DNA of 42,825 nt from contig CAMGIP010000006.1 of NCBI GenBank assembly GCA_946056155.1, forward strand, positions 1 to 42,825, read 5' to 3'. The translations under genes and the position numbers were made by a program. Source of the stretch: an uncultured Mediterranea sp. (GTDB lineage Bacteria > Bacteroidota > Bacteroidia > Bacteroidales > Bacteroidaceae). Every line of letters starts with the position of its first letter. The stretch's first letter is position 1. The notes beneath the pieces are model-generated. The model was not told the DNA's origin. It was given only the letters and a program-made list of their open reading frames with translations, and searched no databases. Of the stretch, positions 15,235 to 22,844 are shown piece after piece.

Positions 15235-15999
15235 ATGAACGAAAATACTAAAAATGAATTGCTGCGAATGGCTTTGTCGGCCGTAGTACCGCTCTTCCTG
15301 TTGGGTGCGATGTACCTGTTGAAAGGGCTTGAAACAGGTATGGAGTGGGACTTTACCCATCTGGGCGTCTATCCGTTGTCCAAACGGGGAGCCTTTGGTA
15401 TATTTGCTCATCCGCTGGTCCATTCCAGTTTCCGTCATCTTTTGGCCAATACCTTTCCTCTGCTTTTCCTGTCGTGGAGTCTCTTTTACTTTTATCGGGG
15501 TATCGCTTCCACTATTCTTATCGTGATATGGATTGCTGAAGGAATTCTCACCTTCTGCATCGGTCAGCCAGGGTGGCACGTTGGGGCCAGTGGGGTTATT
15601 TATGGTTTGGCCTTTTTCCTCTTTTTCAGTGGACTGTTGCGTCGCTACGTACCGCTGATTGCCATTTCGCTTTTGGTCACTTTCCTGTATGGCGGCATGG
15701 TTTGGAACATGTTTCCGCAGTTTGTGAAGCCTACGACCTCTTGGGAGGGCCATTTGAGCGGAGCCGTAGTGGGTACTCTCTGTGCCTTTGCTTTCCGAAA
15801 AGAGGGTCCGCAATCCATCAATCCTTTTGAAGGGGAAGAAGAGGCTGAGGGTACGGAGGAGGAATCGTCCGGTGAGTATTTTATATCTGAGCAGCAGGCA
15901 GAGGCGGGAGAGGAGTTGAAGGTTCACCGCTCTGAGCAACAGCAGGCAGGGGAGGAGAAGGAGGATTTGAATGGAAACGAGCGGGTAGGAGAGTGCTGA
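15235..15999 (+). CDS. Rhomboid family intramembrane serine protease with acidic tail
   Basis: This 254-residue membrane protein is a rhomboid protease, which cuts transmembrane segments inside the membrane. About six hydrophobic segments span residues 12-190. The catalytic dyad is present: Ser119 in VGASGVIYG and His173 in WEGHLSGA; the upstream HLLANTFP (His68, Asn72) provides the oxyanion-hole residues. After residue 190 comes a 65-residue hydrophilic tail very rich in Glu and Gln (EGEEEAEGTEEESS and similar), unusual for the minimal rhomboid core and probably disordered. It stands alone, divergent from the glycogen operon and upstream of a Crp/Fnr gene. Substrates unknown. Confidence 0.9.
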   Translation: MNENTKNELLRMALSAVVPLFLLGAMYLLKGLETGMEWDFTHLGVYPLSKRGAFGIFAHPLVHSSFRHLLANTFPLLFLSWSLFYFYRGIASTILIVIWIAEGILTFCIGQPGWHVGASGVIYGLAFFLFFSGLLRRYVPLIAISLLVTFLYGGMVWNMFPQFVKPTTSWEGHLSGAVVGTLCAFAFRKEGPQSINPFEGEEEAEGTEEESSGEYFISEQQAEAGEELKVHRSEQQQAGEEKEDLNGNERVGEC

Positions 16000-16119
16000 A
16001 TGAGACTTTGTGAAAGATTAAAAGTAAAAGAATGAGGGAAAAGTTAAAAATATGGGGATGAATTATTTAAGAAATAATAAAAAAAACGACGGAAACAGTG
16101 GCAGTGTAATGATTCTTGC

Positions 16120-16127
16120 TAACTTTG
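16120..16127 (+). promoter_or_regulatory. -7 promoter box of the Crp/Fnr gene
   Basis: TAACTTTG matches TAnnTTTG exactly and lies 27 nt before the chosen ATG (16155). It shows that the longer frame beginning at the TTG at 16116 runs through the promoter and is not the true protein start. Confidence 0.6.
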
Positions 16128-16154
16128 GAAGCTAATATTCAAGATGATTATATA

Positions 16155-16841
16155 ATGGATACGATGTTTGATACTTTGTTGCAGTTGCCACTCTTTCAAG
16201 GAATGACATTGGAGGATTTGACTCACATTGTGGGAAAGACCAAGATGCATTTTGAGAAGTATAAGGCGCAAGAAATCATTGAGTTGGCGGGAGAACCTTG
16301 CCAGCGTTTTACCTTTGTGCTGAATGGTGAGGTCGAGGTTATTACCACATCCCCCGACGGCTCGTATTCATTCACGGAATACTACGAGGCTCCCTACTTG
16401 ATAGAGCCTCAATCTATGTTTGGTCTCACACCCAACTACGCCTCCACCACCAAAGCGGTGCATACGGTTTCTACGGTATGTATTGACAAGTTGACAGTAA
16501 TGAAGCAGTTGTTCAACTATGAGATCTTCAGACTGAACTATCAGAATATCATCAGTGTCCGTGCACAGCATCTCCAACGCAGGTTGTGGATTGAGCCGGA
16601 GGAGGGTATCAAGAGACGGATGGTGCAGTTCTTCCAGATGCACATCGAGCGTATGTCCGGTCGCAAATTGGTAAAGATCAAGATGGATACCATGGCTCTG
16701 ATTTTGAATGAGACCCGTCTGAGTGTTTCCAAGGCCTTGAATCAGATGCAGGATAGCGGTTTGCTGGTTCTGCGCAGAGGAGAGGTTGAGATTCCTGATG
16801 CTGCCCAACTGCTCTCTATTCTTACCCAGGAAGAGTTCTGA
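16155..16841 (+). CDS. Crp/Fnr family transcriptional regulator
   Basis: This 228-residue protein has an N-terminal cyclic-nucleotide-binding-type beta-barrel (about 10-125, with GEPCQRFTFVLNGEVEV) and a C-terminal helix-turn-helix in which NETRLSVSKALNQMQDSGLLVLRRGEVEI-type sequence is the recognition and wing region. It lacks the N-terminal cysteine cluster of Fnr, so it is unlikely to be a direct oxygen-sensing Fe-S protein. The ATG at 16155 fits the promoter box at 16120-16127; the next in-frame ATG is 16164. It is convergent with the Nfn-like oxidoreductase gene, from which it is separated by a shared terminator. Ligand and targets unknown. Confidence 0.88.
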   Translation: MDTMFDTLLQLPLFQGMTLEDLTHIVGKTKMHFEKYKAQEIIELAGEPCQRFTFVLNGEVEVITTSPDGSYSFTEYYEAPYLIEPQSMFGLTPNYASTTKAVHTVSTVCIDKLTVMKQLFNYEIFRLNYQNIISVRAQHLQRRLWIEPEEGIKRRMVQFFQMHIERMSGRKLVKIKMDTMALILNETRLSVSKALNQMQDSGLLVLRRGEVEIPDAAQLLSILTQEEF

Positions 16842-16884
16842 TGCTGCAGGGGCGGAACGCATCCATAGGTTATTTCATACGAAA

Positions 16885-16928
16885 GGGCCGCTTATCTACG
16901 ATGAATGATTCATCCTGATAAGCGGCTC
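16885..16928. terminator. Bidirectional terminator between convergent genes
   Basis: GCCGCTTATC (16887-16896) pairs with GATAAGCGGC (16917-16926). The loop contains a second inverted element, GATGAAT/ATTCATC, giving a long nested hairpin. It lies between the ends of the Crp/Fnr gene (plus) and the oxidoreductase gene (minus). Confidence 0.75.
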
Positions 16929-16964
16929 TCTGATTATGCTGTTCGTTCAGCGGATCTACATCTC

Positions 16965-19319
16965 TTATTGTTGCAGATACTCGTGCATAGAGGCAGCGGC
17001 ACGGCGTCCGTCACCCATGGCGAGGATGACCGTAGCACCACCGCGAACGATATCACCGCCGGCATAGATTGTCGGGATGTTGCTCTGCATCTTCTCGTTC
17101 ACGGCAATCGTGTTCTTGCGTCCCAGCTCCAGACCCTCTACCGATTTGGGTACGATGGGGTTGGGTGATACACCTACAGCCACAATGGCCATGTCGATAT
17201 CCAACGTTACCGTAGCACCGGGGATAGCTACCGGACTGCGGCGGCCGCTGGCATCCGGTTCGCCCAGTTCCATCTTCTGCAGAACCACCTGCTTCACGGC
17301 ACCCTTTTCGTCAGCGATGTATTCGATGGGATTGTGCAGTGTCATGAATTCAATGCCCTCTTCCTTGGCATGCTTCACCTCTTCCAGACGGGCCGGCATC
17401 TCCGCCTCACTGCGGCGATATACGATGCGTACCTTCTCAGCTCCCAGACGTTTGGCCGTACGGCAGGAGTCCATAGCCGTATTACCGCCACCTACCACGA
17501 TGACACTCTTAGCCGGGTTGATAGGCGTATCGGTTTCAGGGTTAGAAGCGTCCATCAGGTTCACACGGGTCAGGTATTCATTGCTTGACATGATGTTCAC
17601 GCTGTTCTCACCGGGGATACCCATGAAGTTAGGCAGACCGGCACCTGAAGCGATGAAGATGCCCTTGAAGCCCTGCTCCTGCAGTTCCTTCACGCCTTCC
17701 GTCTTACCGATGATGCAGTCCTTGACGAATTTCACGCCCATCTTCTCCAAGTTATGGATTTCTACGTCCACAATCTTGTTCGGCAGACGGAACTCAGGAA
17801 TACCATACTTCAACACACCACCAATTTCGTGCAGTGCCTCAAAGACAGTCACATCGTAGCCATACTTCACCATATCACCTGCGAAGCTCAGTCCTGCAGG
17901 ACCAGAACCTACTACAGCCACCTTGATACCGTTTTGCGGAGCCAGTTCAGGCAGCGTAATCTGGCCGCTTTCGCGTTCGTAGTCAGCAACGAAACGCTCC
18001 AAGTTGCCGATAGCTACAGCCGGTTCGTTCATCTTCAGATGGATACACTGGCTTTCACACTGCTTCTCCTGCGGGCATACGCGACCGCAAACAGCCGGCA
18101 GGGCAGAGGTGTGTTTCAGTACACGTGCGGCAGCAATGAACTCACCACGCTCGACGTTCTTGATAAATGAAGGGATATTGATGCTTACGGGGCAACCCTG
18201 CATACAGGTGGGGTTGGCACAGTCCAGACAGCGCTTGGCTTCCGTCATGGCCTGTTCGCGTGTATAGCCAGTGTTGACCTCCTCAGTACGTGTAGTAGCG
18301 CGATACACGGGGTCAAGTTCGTTCATCGGGCAGCGTGCGATAGCCGTACGTTCCTTCGGCTTCATGCTTTTGCGGAGCTCTTCACGCCAGGGAGCCTTGC
18401 GGTCCATCAGCTCCTCCAATGGAGCTTCAGAAGCCTTGCTTTCGCAGCGGCAGGCACCGCCGTCGGCCACTGCCGCACCTTCTCCCTTTTCCGGTTCAAC
18501 TACCATATTCAGATGGCTCATCTCTTCGCGTTCCACGTTCTTGAATGAGCCCATGCGTTTGAACATCTCATCGAAATCCACCTGGTGACCGTCAAACTCA
18601 GGACCATCCACGCAGACAAACTTTGTCTTGCCACCTACCGTGATACGGCAGGCACCGCACATACCTGTACCGTCCACCATGATGGTGTTGAGTGATACAT
18701 CAGTAGGTACATTATATTTCTTGGTAAGCAGACAGCAGAATTTCATCATGATAGCCGGACCAATGGCGAAACATTTGTCCACCTTCTCTCTGAGGATAAC
18801 TTTTTCGATACCTTCAGTTACCAGACCTTTGGTACCGTATGAGCCGTCATCGGTCATGATGATGACCTCATCCGATGATTTGCGAACCTCCTCTTCCAGG
18901 ATAATCAGCTCCTTGGTGCGTCCAGCCAGTACGGAGATTACGCGGTTGCCGGCAGCCTTCAGAGCCTGAATGATGGGGAGCATGGGAGCTACACCTACAC
19001 CACCTCCGGCGCATACCACGGTACCGAAATTCTCAATATGAGTGGCCTGTCCCAGCGGGCCAACCACATCCAGGATATAGTCGCCTTCGTTCAGACGGCA
19101 GAGTTTGGTCGAGGAGAGACCTACCTCCTGAACCACCAATGTGATTGTACCTTTCTCCAGGTTAGCACCAGCGATAGTGAGCGGCATGCGTTCACCCTTC
19201 TCGTCCACACGGACAATGACGAAGTGGCCTGCCTTGCGCGACTGGGCAATCAAGGGAGCCTCCACTTCAAATTTGAACACTTTCTCAGAAAATTGTTCCT
19301 TGCAAATGATTTTATTCAT
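16965..19319 (-). CDS. NfnA-NfnB-like fused oxidoreductase (PyrK-like plus glutamate synthase small-subunit-like)
   Basis: This 784-residue protein joins two flavoproteins. Residues 1-280 resemble a ferredoxin-NADP reductase/PyrK unit: RMPLTIA (44-50) for flavin, GGGVGVAP (105-112) for NAD(P), and a [2Fe-2S] site with Cys221, Cys224, Cys236 and nearby Asp216. From about residue 320 it resembles the glutamate synthase small subunit: Cys-rich CLDCANPTCMQGCP and CGRVCPQEKQCESQC for two [4Fe-4S] clusters, then GSGPAG and GGGNTAMD dinucleotide folds. Databases usually call it NADPH-dependent glutamate synthase, but the domain pair equals NfnA plus NfnB, the electron-bifurcating NADH-dependent ferredoxin:NADP oxidoreductase, or sulfide dehydrogenase. 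No large GltS subunit is nearby. The enzymatic role is inferred. Confidence 0.9.
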   Translation of the reverse strand: MNKIICKEQFSEKVFKFEVEAPLIAQSRKAGHFVIVRVDEKGERMPLTIAGANLEKGTITLVVQEVGLSSTKLCRLNEGDYILDVVGPLGQATHIENFGTVVCAGGGVGVAPMLPIIQALKAAGNRVISVLAGRTKELIILEEEVRKSSDEVIIMTDDGSYGTKGLVTEGIEKVILREKVDKCFAIGPAIMMKFCCLLTKKYNVPTDVSLNTIMVDGTGMCGACRITVGGKTKFVCVDGPEFDGHQVDFDEMFKRMGSFKNVEREEMSHLNMVVEPEKGEGAAVADGGACRCESKASEAPLEELMDRKAPWREELRKSMKPKERTAIARCPMNELDPVYRATTRTEEVNTGYTREQAMTEAKRCLDCANPTCMQGCPVSINIPSFIKNVERGEFIAAARVLKHTSALPAVCGRVCPQEKQCESQCIHLKMNEPAVAIGNLERFVADYERESGQITLPELAPQNGIKVAVVGSGPAGLSFAGDMVKYGYDVTVFEALHEIGGVLKYGIPEFRLPNKIVDVEIHNLEKMGVKFVKDCIIGKTEGVKELQEQGFKGIFIASGAGLPNFMGIPGENSVNIMSSNEYLTRVNLMDASNPETDTPINPAKSVIVVGGGNTAMDSCRTAKRLGAEKVRIVYRRSEAEMPARLEEVKHAKEEGIEFMTLHNPIEYIADEKGAVKQVVLQKMELGEPDASGRRSPVAIPGATVTLDIDMAIVAVGVSPNPIVPKSVEGLELGRKNTIAVNEKMQSNIPTIYAGGDIVRGGATVILAMGDGRRAAASMHEYLQQ

Positions 19320-19374
19320 TATGAGATAATTTGAGGGTTAGATGATGTCAAATTTCAAATTGTCAAATTTGGCG

Positions 19375-19382
19375 CAAAGGTA
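19375..19382 (-). promoter_or_regulatory. -7 promoter box of the Nfn-like gene
   Basis: TACCTTTG on the minus strand matches TAnnTTTG exactly, 55 nt ahead of the ATG. The -33 region is only T-rich. In the leader, repeated copies of TCAAATTT form a weak dyad (19349-19371). Confidence 0.55.
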
Positions 19383-19470
19383 GAGTAAATTTGTTATCTG
19401 AGAAAATATTATTCGAACTTTTTTCTATTTTACCCTAAAATCTGCTCCTTTCCTCCTGTTTCTTCTTTTA

Positions 19471-19497
19471 CCTATATCTTATAATTATATATAGGTG
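19471..19497. terminator. Weak hairpin after folB
   Basis: ACCTATAT and ATATAGGT flank an AT-rich centre 32 nt downstream of the folB stop. The stem is AT-rich and lacks a T-run on the minus strand, so a terminator role is only possible. Confidence 0.3.
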
Positions 19498-19528
19498 TCA
19501 TTCCCTCTCTCTCTACTTTTTCTGCTTG

Positions 19529-19903
19529 TCAGGGTATATCGTCCTCTCTCTTCACGGTCACTTCCACCCCTGCCGAGGCGATATCCGCATTCATGGGAGG
19601 ATTGCGTTTCAGTAGGGTAAGGGTTATCTCATCCACGGTGGGGTAGTCATCAAACAGTCGTTGGATGATACGTCCCGCCACATGCTCCAGGAGTCGCGAG
19701 GGTATCTCCATCTCCTCCTTTACCGATTGGAACACATCGGCATAGCTCACCGTGTCGTTCACCTCATCGCTCAGTATCGCCCTACTCAGGTCGGTACGCA
19801 GTTTGAGTGAAACCACAAAATCATTGCCCACCAGCTGCTCCTGCGTGCCCACACCGTGAAAGGCGTGGAAGTGGAGTTCATTCAAGAGGATAAAACTTTT
19901 CAT
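19529..19903 (-). CDS. folB: Dihydroneopterin aldolase
   Basis: This 124-residue protein cleaves dihydroneopterin to 6-hydroxymethyl-dihydropterin and glycolaldehyde in folate synthesis. The family features are visible: the N-terminal LNELHFHAFHGVGTQEQ segment with the substrate-binding Glu, DTVSYADVF in the middle, LLEHVAGRI, and the catalytic Lys in LLKRNPP near residue 100. Length is normal for FolB. It lies 94 nt downstream of malQ, separated from it by a hairpin (19930-19974), so it may have its own promoter, which I did not identify. Confidence 0.93.
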   Translation of the reverse strand: MKSFILLNELHFHAFHGVGTQEQLVGNDFVVSLKLRTDLSRAILSDEVNDTVSYADVFQSVKEEMEIPSRLLEHVAGRIIQRLFDDYPTVDEITLTLLKRNPPMNADIASAGVEVTVKREDDIP

Positions 19904-19929
19904 TCTCGTTGTCTATTTAGTGATATAGA

Positions 19930-19974
19930 TTCGCGGAAGCAAGGAGTGACTCATCTCTCCGCTGCTTCCGCGAA
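19930..19974 (-). terminator. Strong hairpin between malQ and folB
   Basis: TTCGCGGAAGCA (19930-19941) and TGCTTCCGCGAA (19963-19974) form a perfect 12-bp GC-rich stem. It is 24 nt downstream of the malQ stop. The T-run that should follow on the minus strand is poor, so it may be a partial terminator or an mRNA-stabilising structure. Confidence 0.6.
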
Positions 19975-19997
19975 CATAGGGTTATCGGGTTAGTTGC

Positions 19998-22682
19998 TTA
20001 TCTACCAGAGTTGGCTATCAAGCTCCTGATTCTGTTGTTCAGCTCATCAGCCTTCATCAACTGTTCCAGGGTGATGTGCATCCGCCAGCGCCAGTAGTGA
20101 CGCGGGTTGGCCGGAATGTTGATGCGCTCTGCATGAGCATCCGGGTTGCGCCACTTGTCGTTGATGGAGAGCCAGTCCTGCCAAGAGAGGATGCTCAGAA
20201 TGGAAGAGCCTCTCAGGTGGTGGTTCACAATCTCTTCGCAGAGGCTTGCGGTAGCTGCTGCGGGAGCTGCTCCCTCATGTCCCAGCACATAGTTGTAGTA
20301 GCGCTGTGTGTGTCCAGGATCTTCCTCCCACCAGCCTCTCAGTGTGGACATGTCGTGCGTAGAGATGGTGCATACCGAGCGGTAGGGGTAGGCGTACGGA
20401 TTGGCGAACTCCTGTTTCGGGTCTTTCGGCATACGCTGGATTTCCAACGAGAGGATGCGCAGGTCGTTCATCACCCAAGGCACACAGTCGGGAATCATAC
20501 CCAGGTCCTCGCCACACACCAGCATGTTGGTCGATTGGGTCAGCTGTGGTAGCTTCTTCATCGCCTGCTGTCCCCAGAAGTCGTTGTGGCGGTGGTAGTA
20601 GTACTGATTGTACAATCGGTTGAAGGCCGACTTCTCCCAGTCGTTCAGTGCGCGGTAGATATAGTCGTTCTGCACGCTGATACGCGGATGGTAGAGTTGC
20701 GGGTTGTTGCGGTCAGGCACGAAGAGCACATCGCTGATGAGGGCGTAGAGACCTTCGCGGATCTGTTCGCTTGCTTCGTCGTTCTTGCCGGCAAAGTAGG
20801 CTTCCACCTTGCGCTGGGTGTCAAACTCGGGCTTCATCTCATAGATTTCCCAAGTGTTGGTCGTGTTGAGGAAGGTGGCCTTCACGTAGTCGGTATGCGG
20901 ACCGAATATCTGGCCGAGGAAATACTCATGGATATAGGGCTTGGTGAAGAACTGCTCGTTGAAGTGGAGTCCATAGCTCTCAATCTCCTCGCGTGACATC
21001 GGCAGGGAGGGGACAAACTGACCCAGCAGACCGTGAACCGAGTGCATCGGTATCTCCCAGATGCGGAAGAAGCCGAGGATATGGTCTATGCGGTAAGCAT
21101 CGAAATACTCCGACATCTTCTTGAAGCGGCGCATCCACCAGGCATAACCGTCTTTCTCCATTACATCCCAGTTGTAGGTGGGGAATCCCCAGTTCTGTCC
21201 GTTTACCGAGAAGTCATCGGGTGGGGCACCCGCCTGTCCGTTCAGGTTGAAGTAGTGCGGTTCGGTCCATGCCTCCACGCTGTTGCGGCTGATACCGATA
21301 GGAATATCTCCCTTCAGTACGACACCGTGCTGGCGGGCATACTGGCTGGCGCCTACCAGCTGTTTGTGCAGATGATATTGGATGTAGAGGTAGATACCCG
21401 TCTCCTTCGGCTGCTTGTTGCAGAGCTCCTCAATCTCTTCTGTCTTGTACACACTGTATTGCGGCCACTGTCTGAAGTCGGGTGTGCCGTAGGTGTCTCT
21501 CAGATAGCTGAAGGCTGCATATGGCTGGAGCCAACTCTTGTTGGCTTTGAAGAATGCCTTAAACTCCTCGCTTTCCAGCGTAGCCTTTCCTTCCTGCTGG
21601 AAGATGAGGCGGAAATAGTCCCATTTGGTGCGGTTCACCTCCTCGTAGTCTATCTGTGCCAGTGCGTTTAGCTCCTGCTGTTTGCGGTTGAACTCCTCCA
21701 TTTTCTGCTCGTCCTTCAGCTCGCCAAGCTGTCTGAGGTCGGTGTACATCGGGTGGAAAGCATAGATAGAGATGCTGTTGTAGGGATAGGAGTCCGTCCA
21801 GGTATGGGTGATGGTGGTGTCGTTGATGGGCAGAATCTGCACGGCACGTTGGTTGGTCAGCACCGCCCAGTCAATCATCTGCTTCAGGTCACCAAAGTCG
21901 CCCACGCCCATGCTCTTCTCCGAGCGGAGCGAGAATACCGGAATAGCCGTACCCGCACCCTTCCACTGCGGCAGATAGAAATAGACGTAGCGGTCACCGG
22001 TGACGAGTGTTTCATTCGCTTCCAGTTTGGGATCAGCCAGGTATCGGTTGGGGTTATTCTCCCAAGCCACTACCCGTTTCTTCTCCTTATTATATAATAC
22101 GAACTTATACTCTAAAGGGAAAGTCAGTTTGTCGGCATCCAGCTCCACCTGCCATTCGGGGAAATCCACATCGCTCATCGGCACAGCCTTCTCCTCGTCC
22201 CAGTTTCCTAAGAGTTGCTGGTTGCCACAGATGCAGAGGATATGATTATCGTCGATGTTCGGGGCATACGCCTTCACAATCCATCCTCTTTTCATTGCTT
22301 GGGGAGCTTCACTCCGATTCGGGTGAGCCAGCAGTGATTCAGTGAAAGCGGATGTGTAGAAATACTGCTGTTCAGGAATGTTCTTCCAGCAGTCCTCCAA
22401 CCGGTAGCATTGCTGTTTGTTTGTGCCAGTGTGCAGGATACGGGGCAGGTTGTTCCACTCGCTGCGTACCCGTATTCCGTTGTTGAAGATGTGGTAGCAG
22501 TAACTCACTTTGCCCTCTTTGGGGGCTACGAAATCCACTTCGGCGTTCCAATGGATTCCGTCGATAGTGTGCAACGCCACGGCATCTTCCGTGCGGTTGC
22601 TGCCCAATTCAGGGATAGAGCCTGTTACGCGGACCTCTTCACCCCAATTGGTTCGGTACTCGATGTTAAAAGATAGCGTCAT
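19998..22682 (-). CDS. malQ: 4-alpha-glucanotransferase with two starch-binding modules (DPE2-like)
   Basis: This 894-residue GH77 enzyme transfers alpha-1,4-glucan segments, working with maltose, maltodextrin or glycogen. Two CBM20-type modules come first (about 1-110, with RVTGSIPELGS, and about 130-245, with CGNQQLLGNWDEEKAVPM), then the GH77 domain. The three catalytic carboxylates are visible: Asp533 in YRIDH, Glu725 in GEDLG and Asp777 in STHD. This layout equals plant cytosolic DPE2 and its bacterial relatives rather than the short E. coli MalQ. No signal peptide, so it is cytoplasmic. A perfect CAAACGTTTG palindrome lies 107 nt upstream and may be a repressor site. Confidence 0.95.
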   Translation of the reverse strand: MTLSFNIEYRTNWGEEVRVTGSIPELGSNRTEDAVALHTIDGIHWNAEVDFVAPKEGKVSYCYHIFNNGIRVRSEWNNLPRILHTGTNKQQCYRLEDCWKNIPEQQYFYTSAFTESLLAHPNRSEAPQAMKRGWIVKAYAPNIDDNHILCICGNQQLLGNWDEEKAVPMSDVDFPEWQVELDADKLTFPLEYKFVLYNKEKKRVVAWENNPNRYLADPKLEANETLVTGDRYVYFYLPQWKGAGTAIPVFSLRSEKSMGVGDFGDLKQMIDWAVLTNQRAVQILPINDTTITHTWTDSYPYNSISIYAFHPMYTDLRQLGELKDEQKMEEFNRKQQELNALAQIDYEEVNRTKWDYFRLIFQQEGKATLESEEFKAFFKANKSWLQPYAAFSYLRDTYGTPDFRQWPQYSVYKTEEIEELCNKQPKETGIYLYIQYHLHKQLVGASQYARQHGVVLKGDIPIGISRNSVEAWTEPHYFNLNGQAGAPPDDFSVNGQNWGFPTYNWDVMEKDGYAWWMRRFKKMSEYFDAYRIDHILGFFRIWEIPMHSVHGLLGQFVPSLPMSREEIESYGLHFNEQFFTKPYIHEYFLGQIFGPHTDYVKATFLNTTNTWEIYEMKPEFDTQRKVEAYFAGKNDEASEQIREGLYALISDVLFVPDRNNPQLYHPRISVQNDYIYRALNDWEKSAFNRLYNQYYYHRHNDFWGQQAMKKLPQLTQSTNMLVCGEDLGMIPDCVPWVMNDLRILSLEIQRMPKDPKQEFANPYAYPYRSVCTISTHDMSTLRGWWEEDPGHTQRYYNYVLGHEGAAPAAATASLCEEIVNHHLRGSSILSILSWQDWLSINDKWRNPDAHAERINIPANPRHYWRWRMHITLEQLMKADELNNRIRSLIANSGR

Positions 22683-22788
22683 ATATATTAGATTATAGAA
22701 TTAGCTATAGTTGTTTGTTCCTGCAAGTTTAGTCATTTCTTGTCAAAAACAAACCGCTATAGCTAAAATTCCATGCAATTTATTATTG

Positions 22789-22798
22789 CAAACGTTTG
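22789..22798. promoter_or_regulatory. Candidate LacI-type operator upstream of malQ
   Basis: The 10-bp perfect palindrome CAAACGTTTG with central CG resembles LacI/GalR-family operators. Its right half supplies a TTTG that could serve as the -33 element of a weak minus-strand promoter (TAGCTATA about 23 nt further on). No regulator gene of that family is in the window. Confidence 0.35.
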
Positions 22799-22844
22799 TG
22801 TATCTTCGATTCTATCGGTATGTCATGCACATCCAGTGTAGCTT

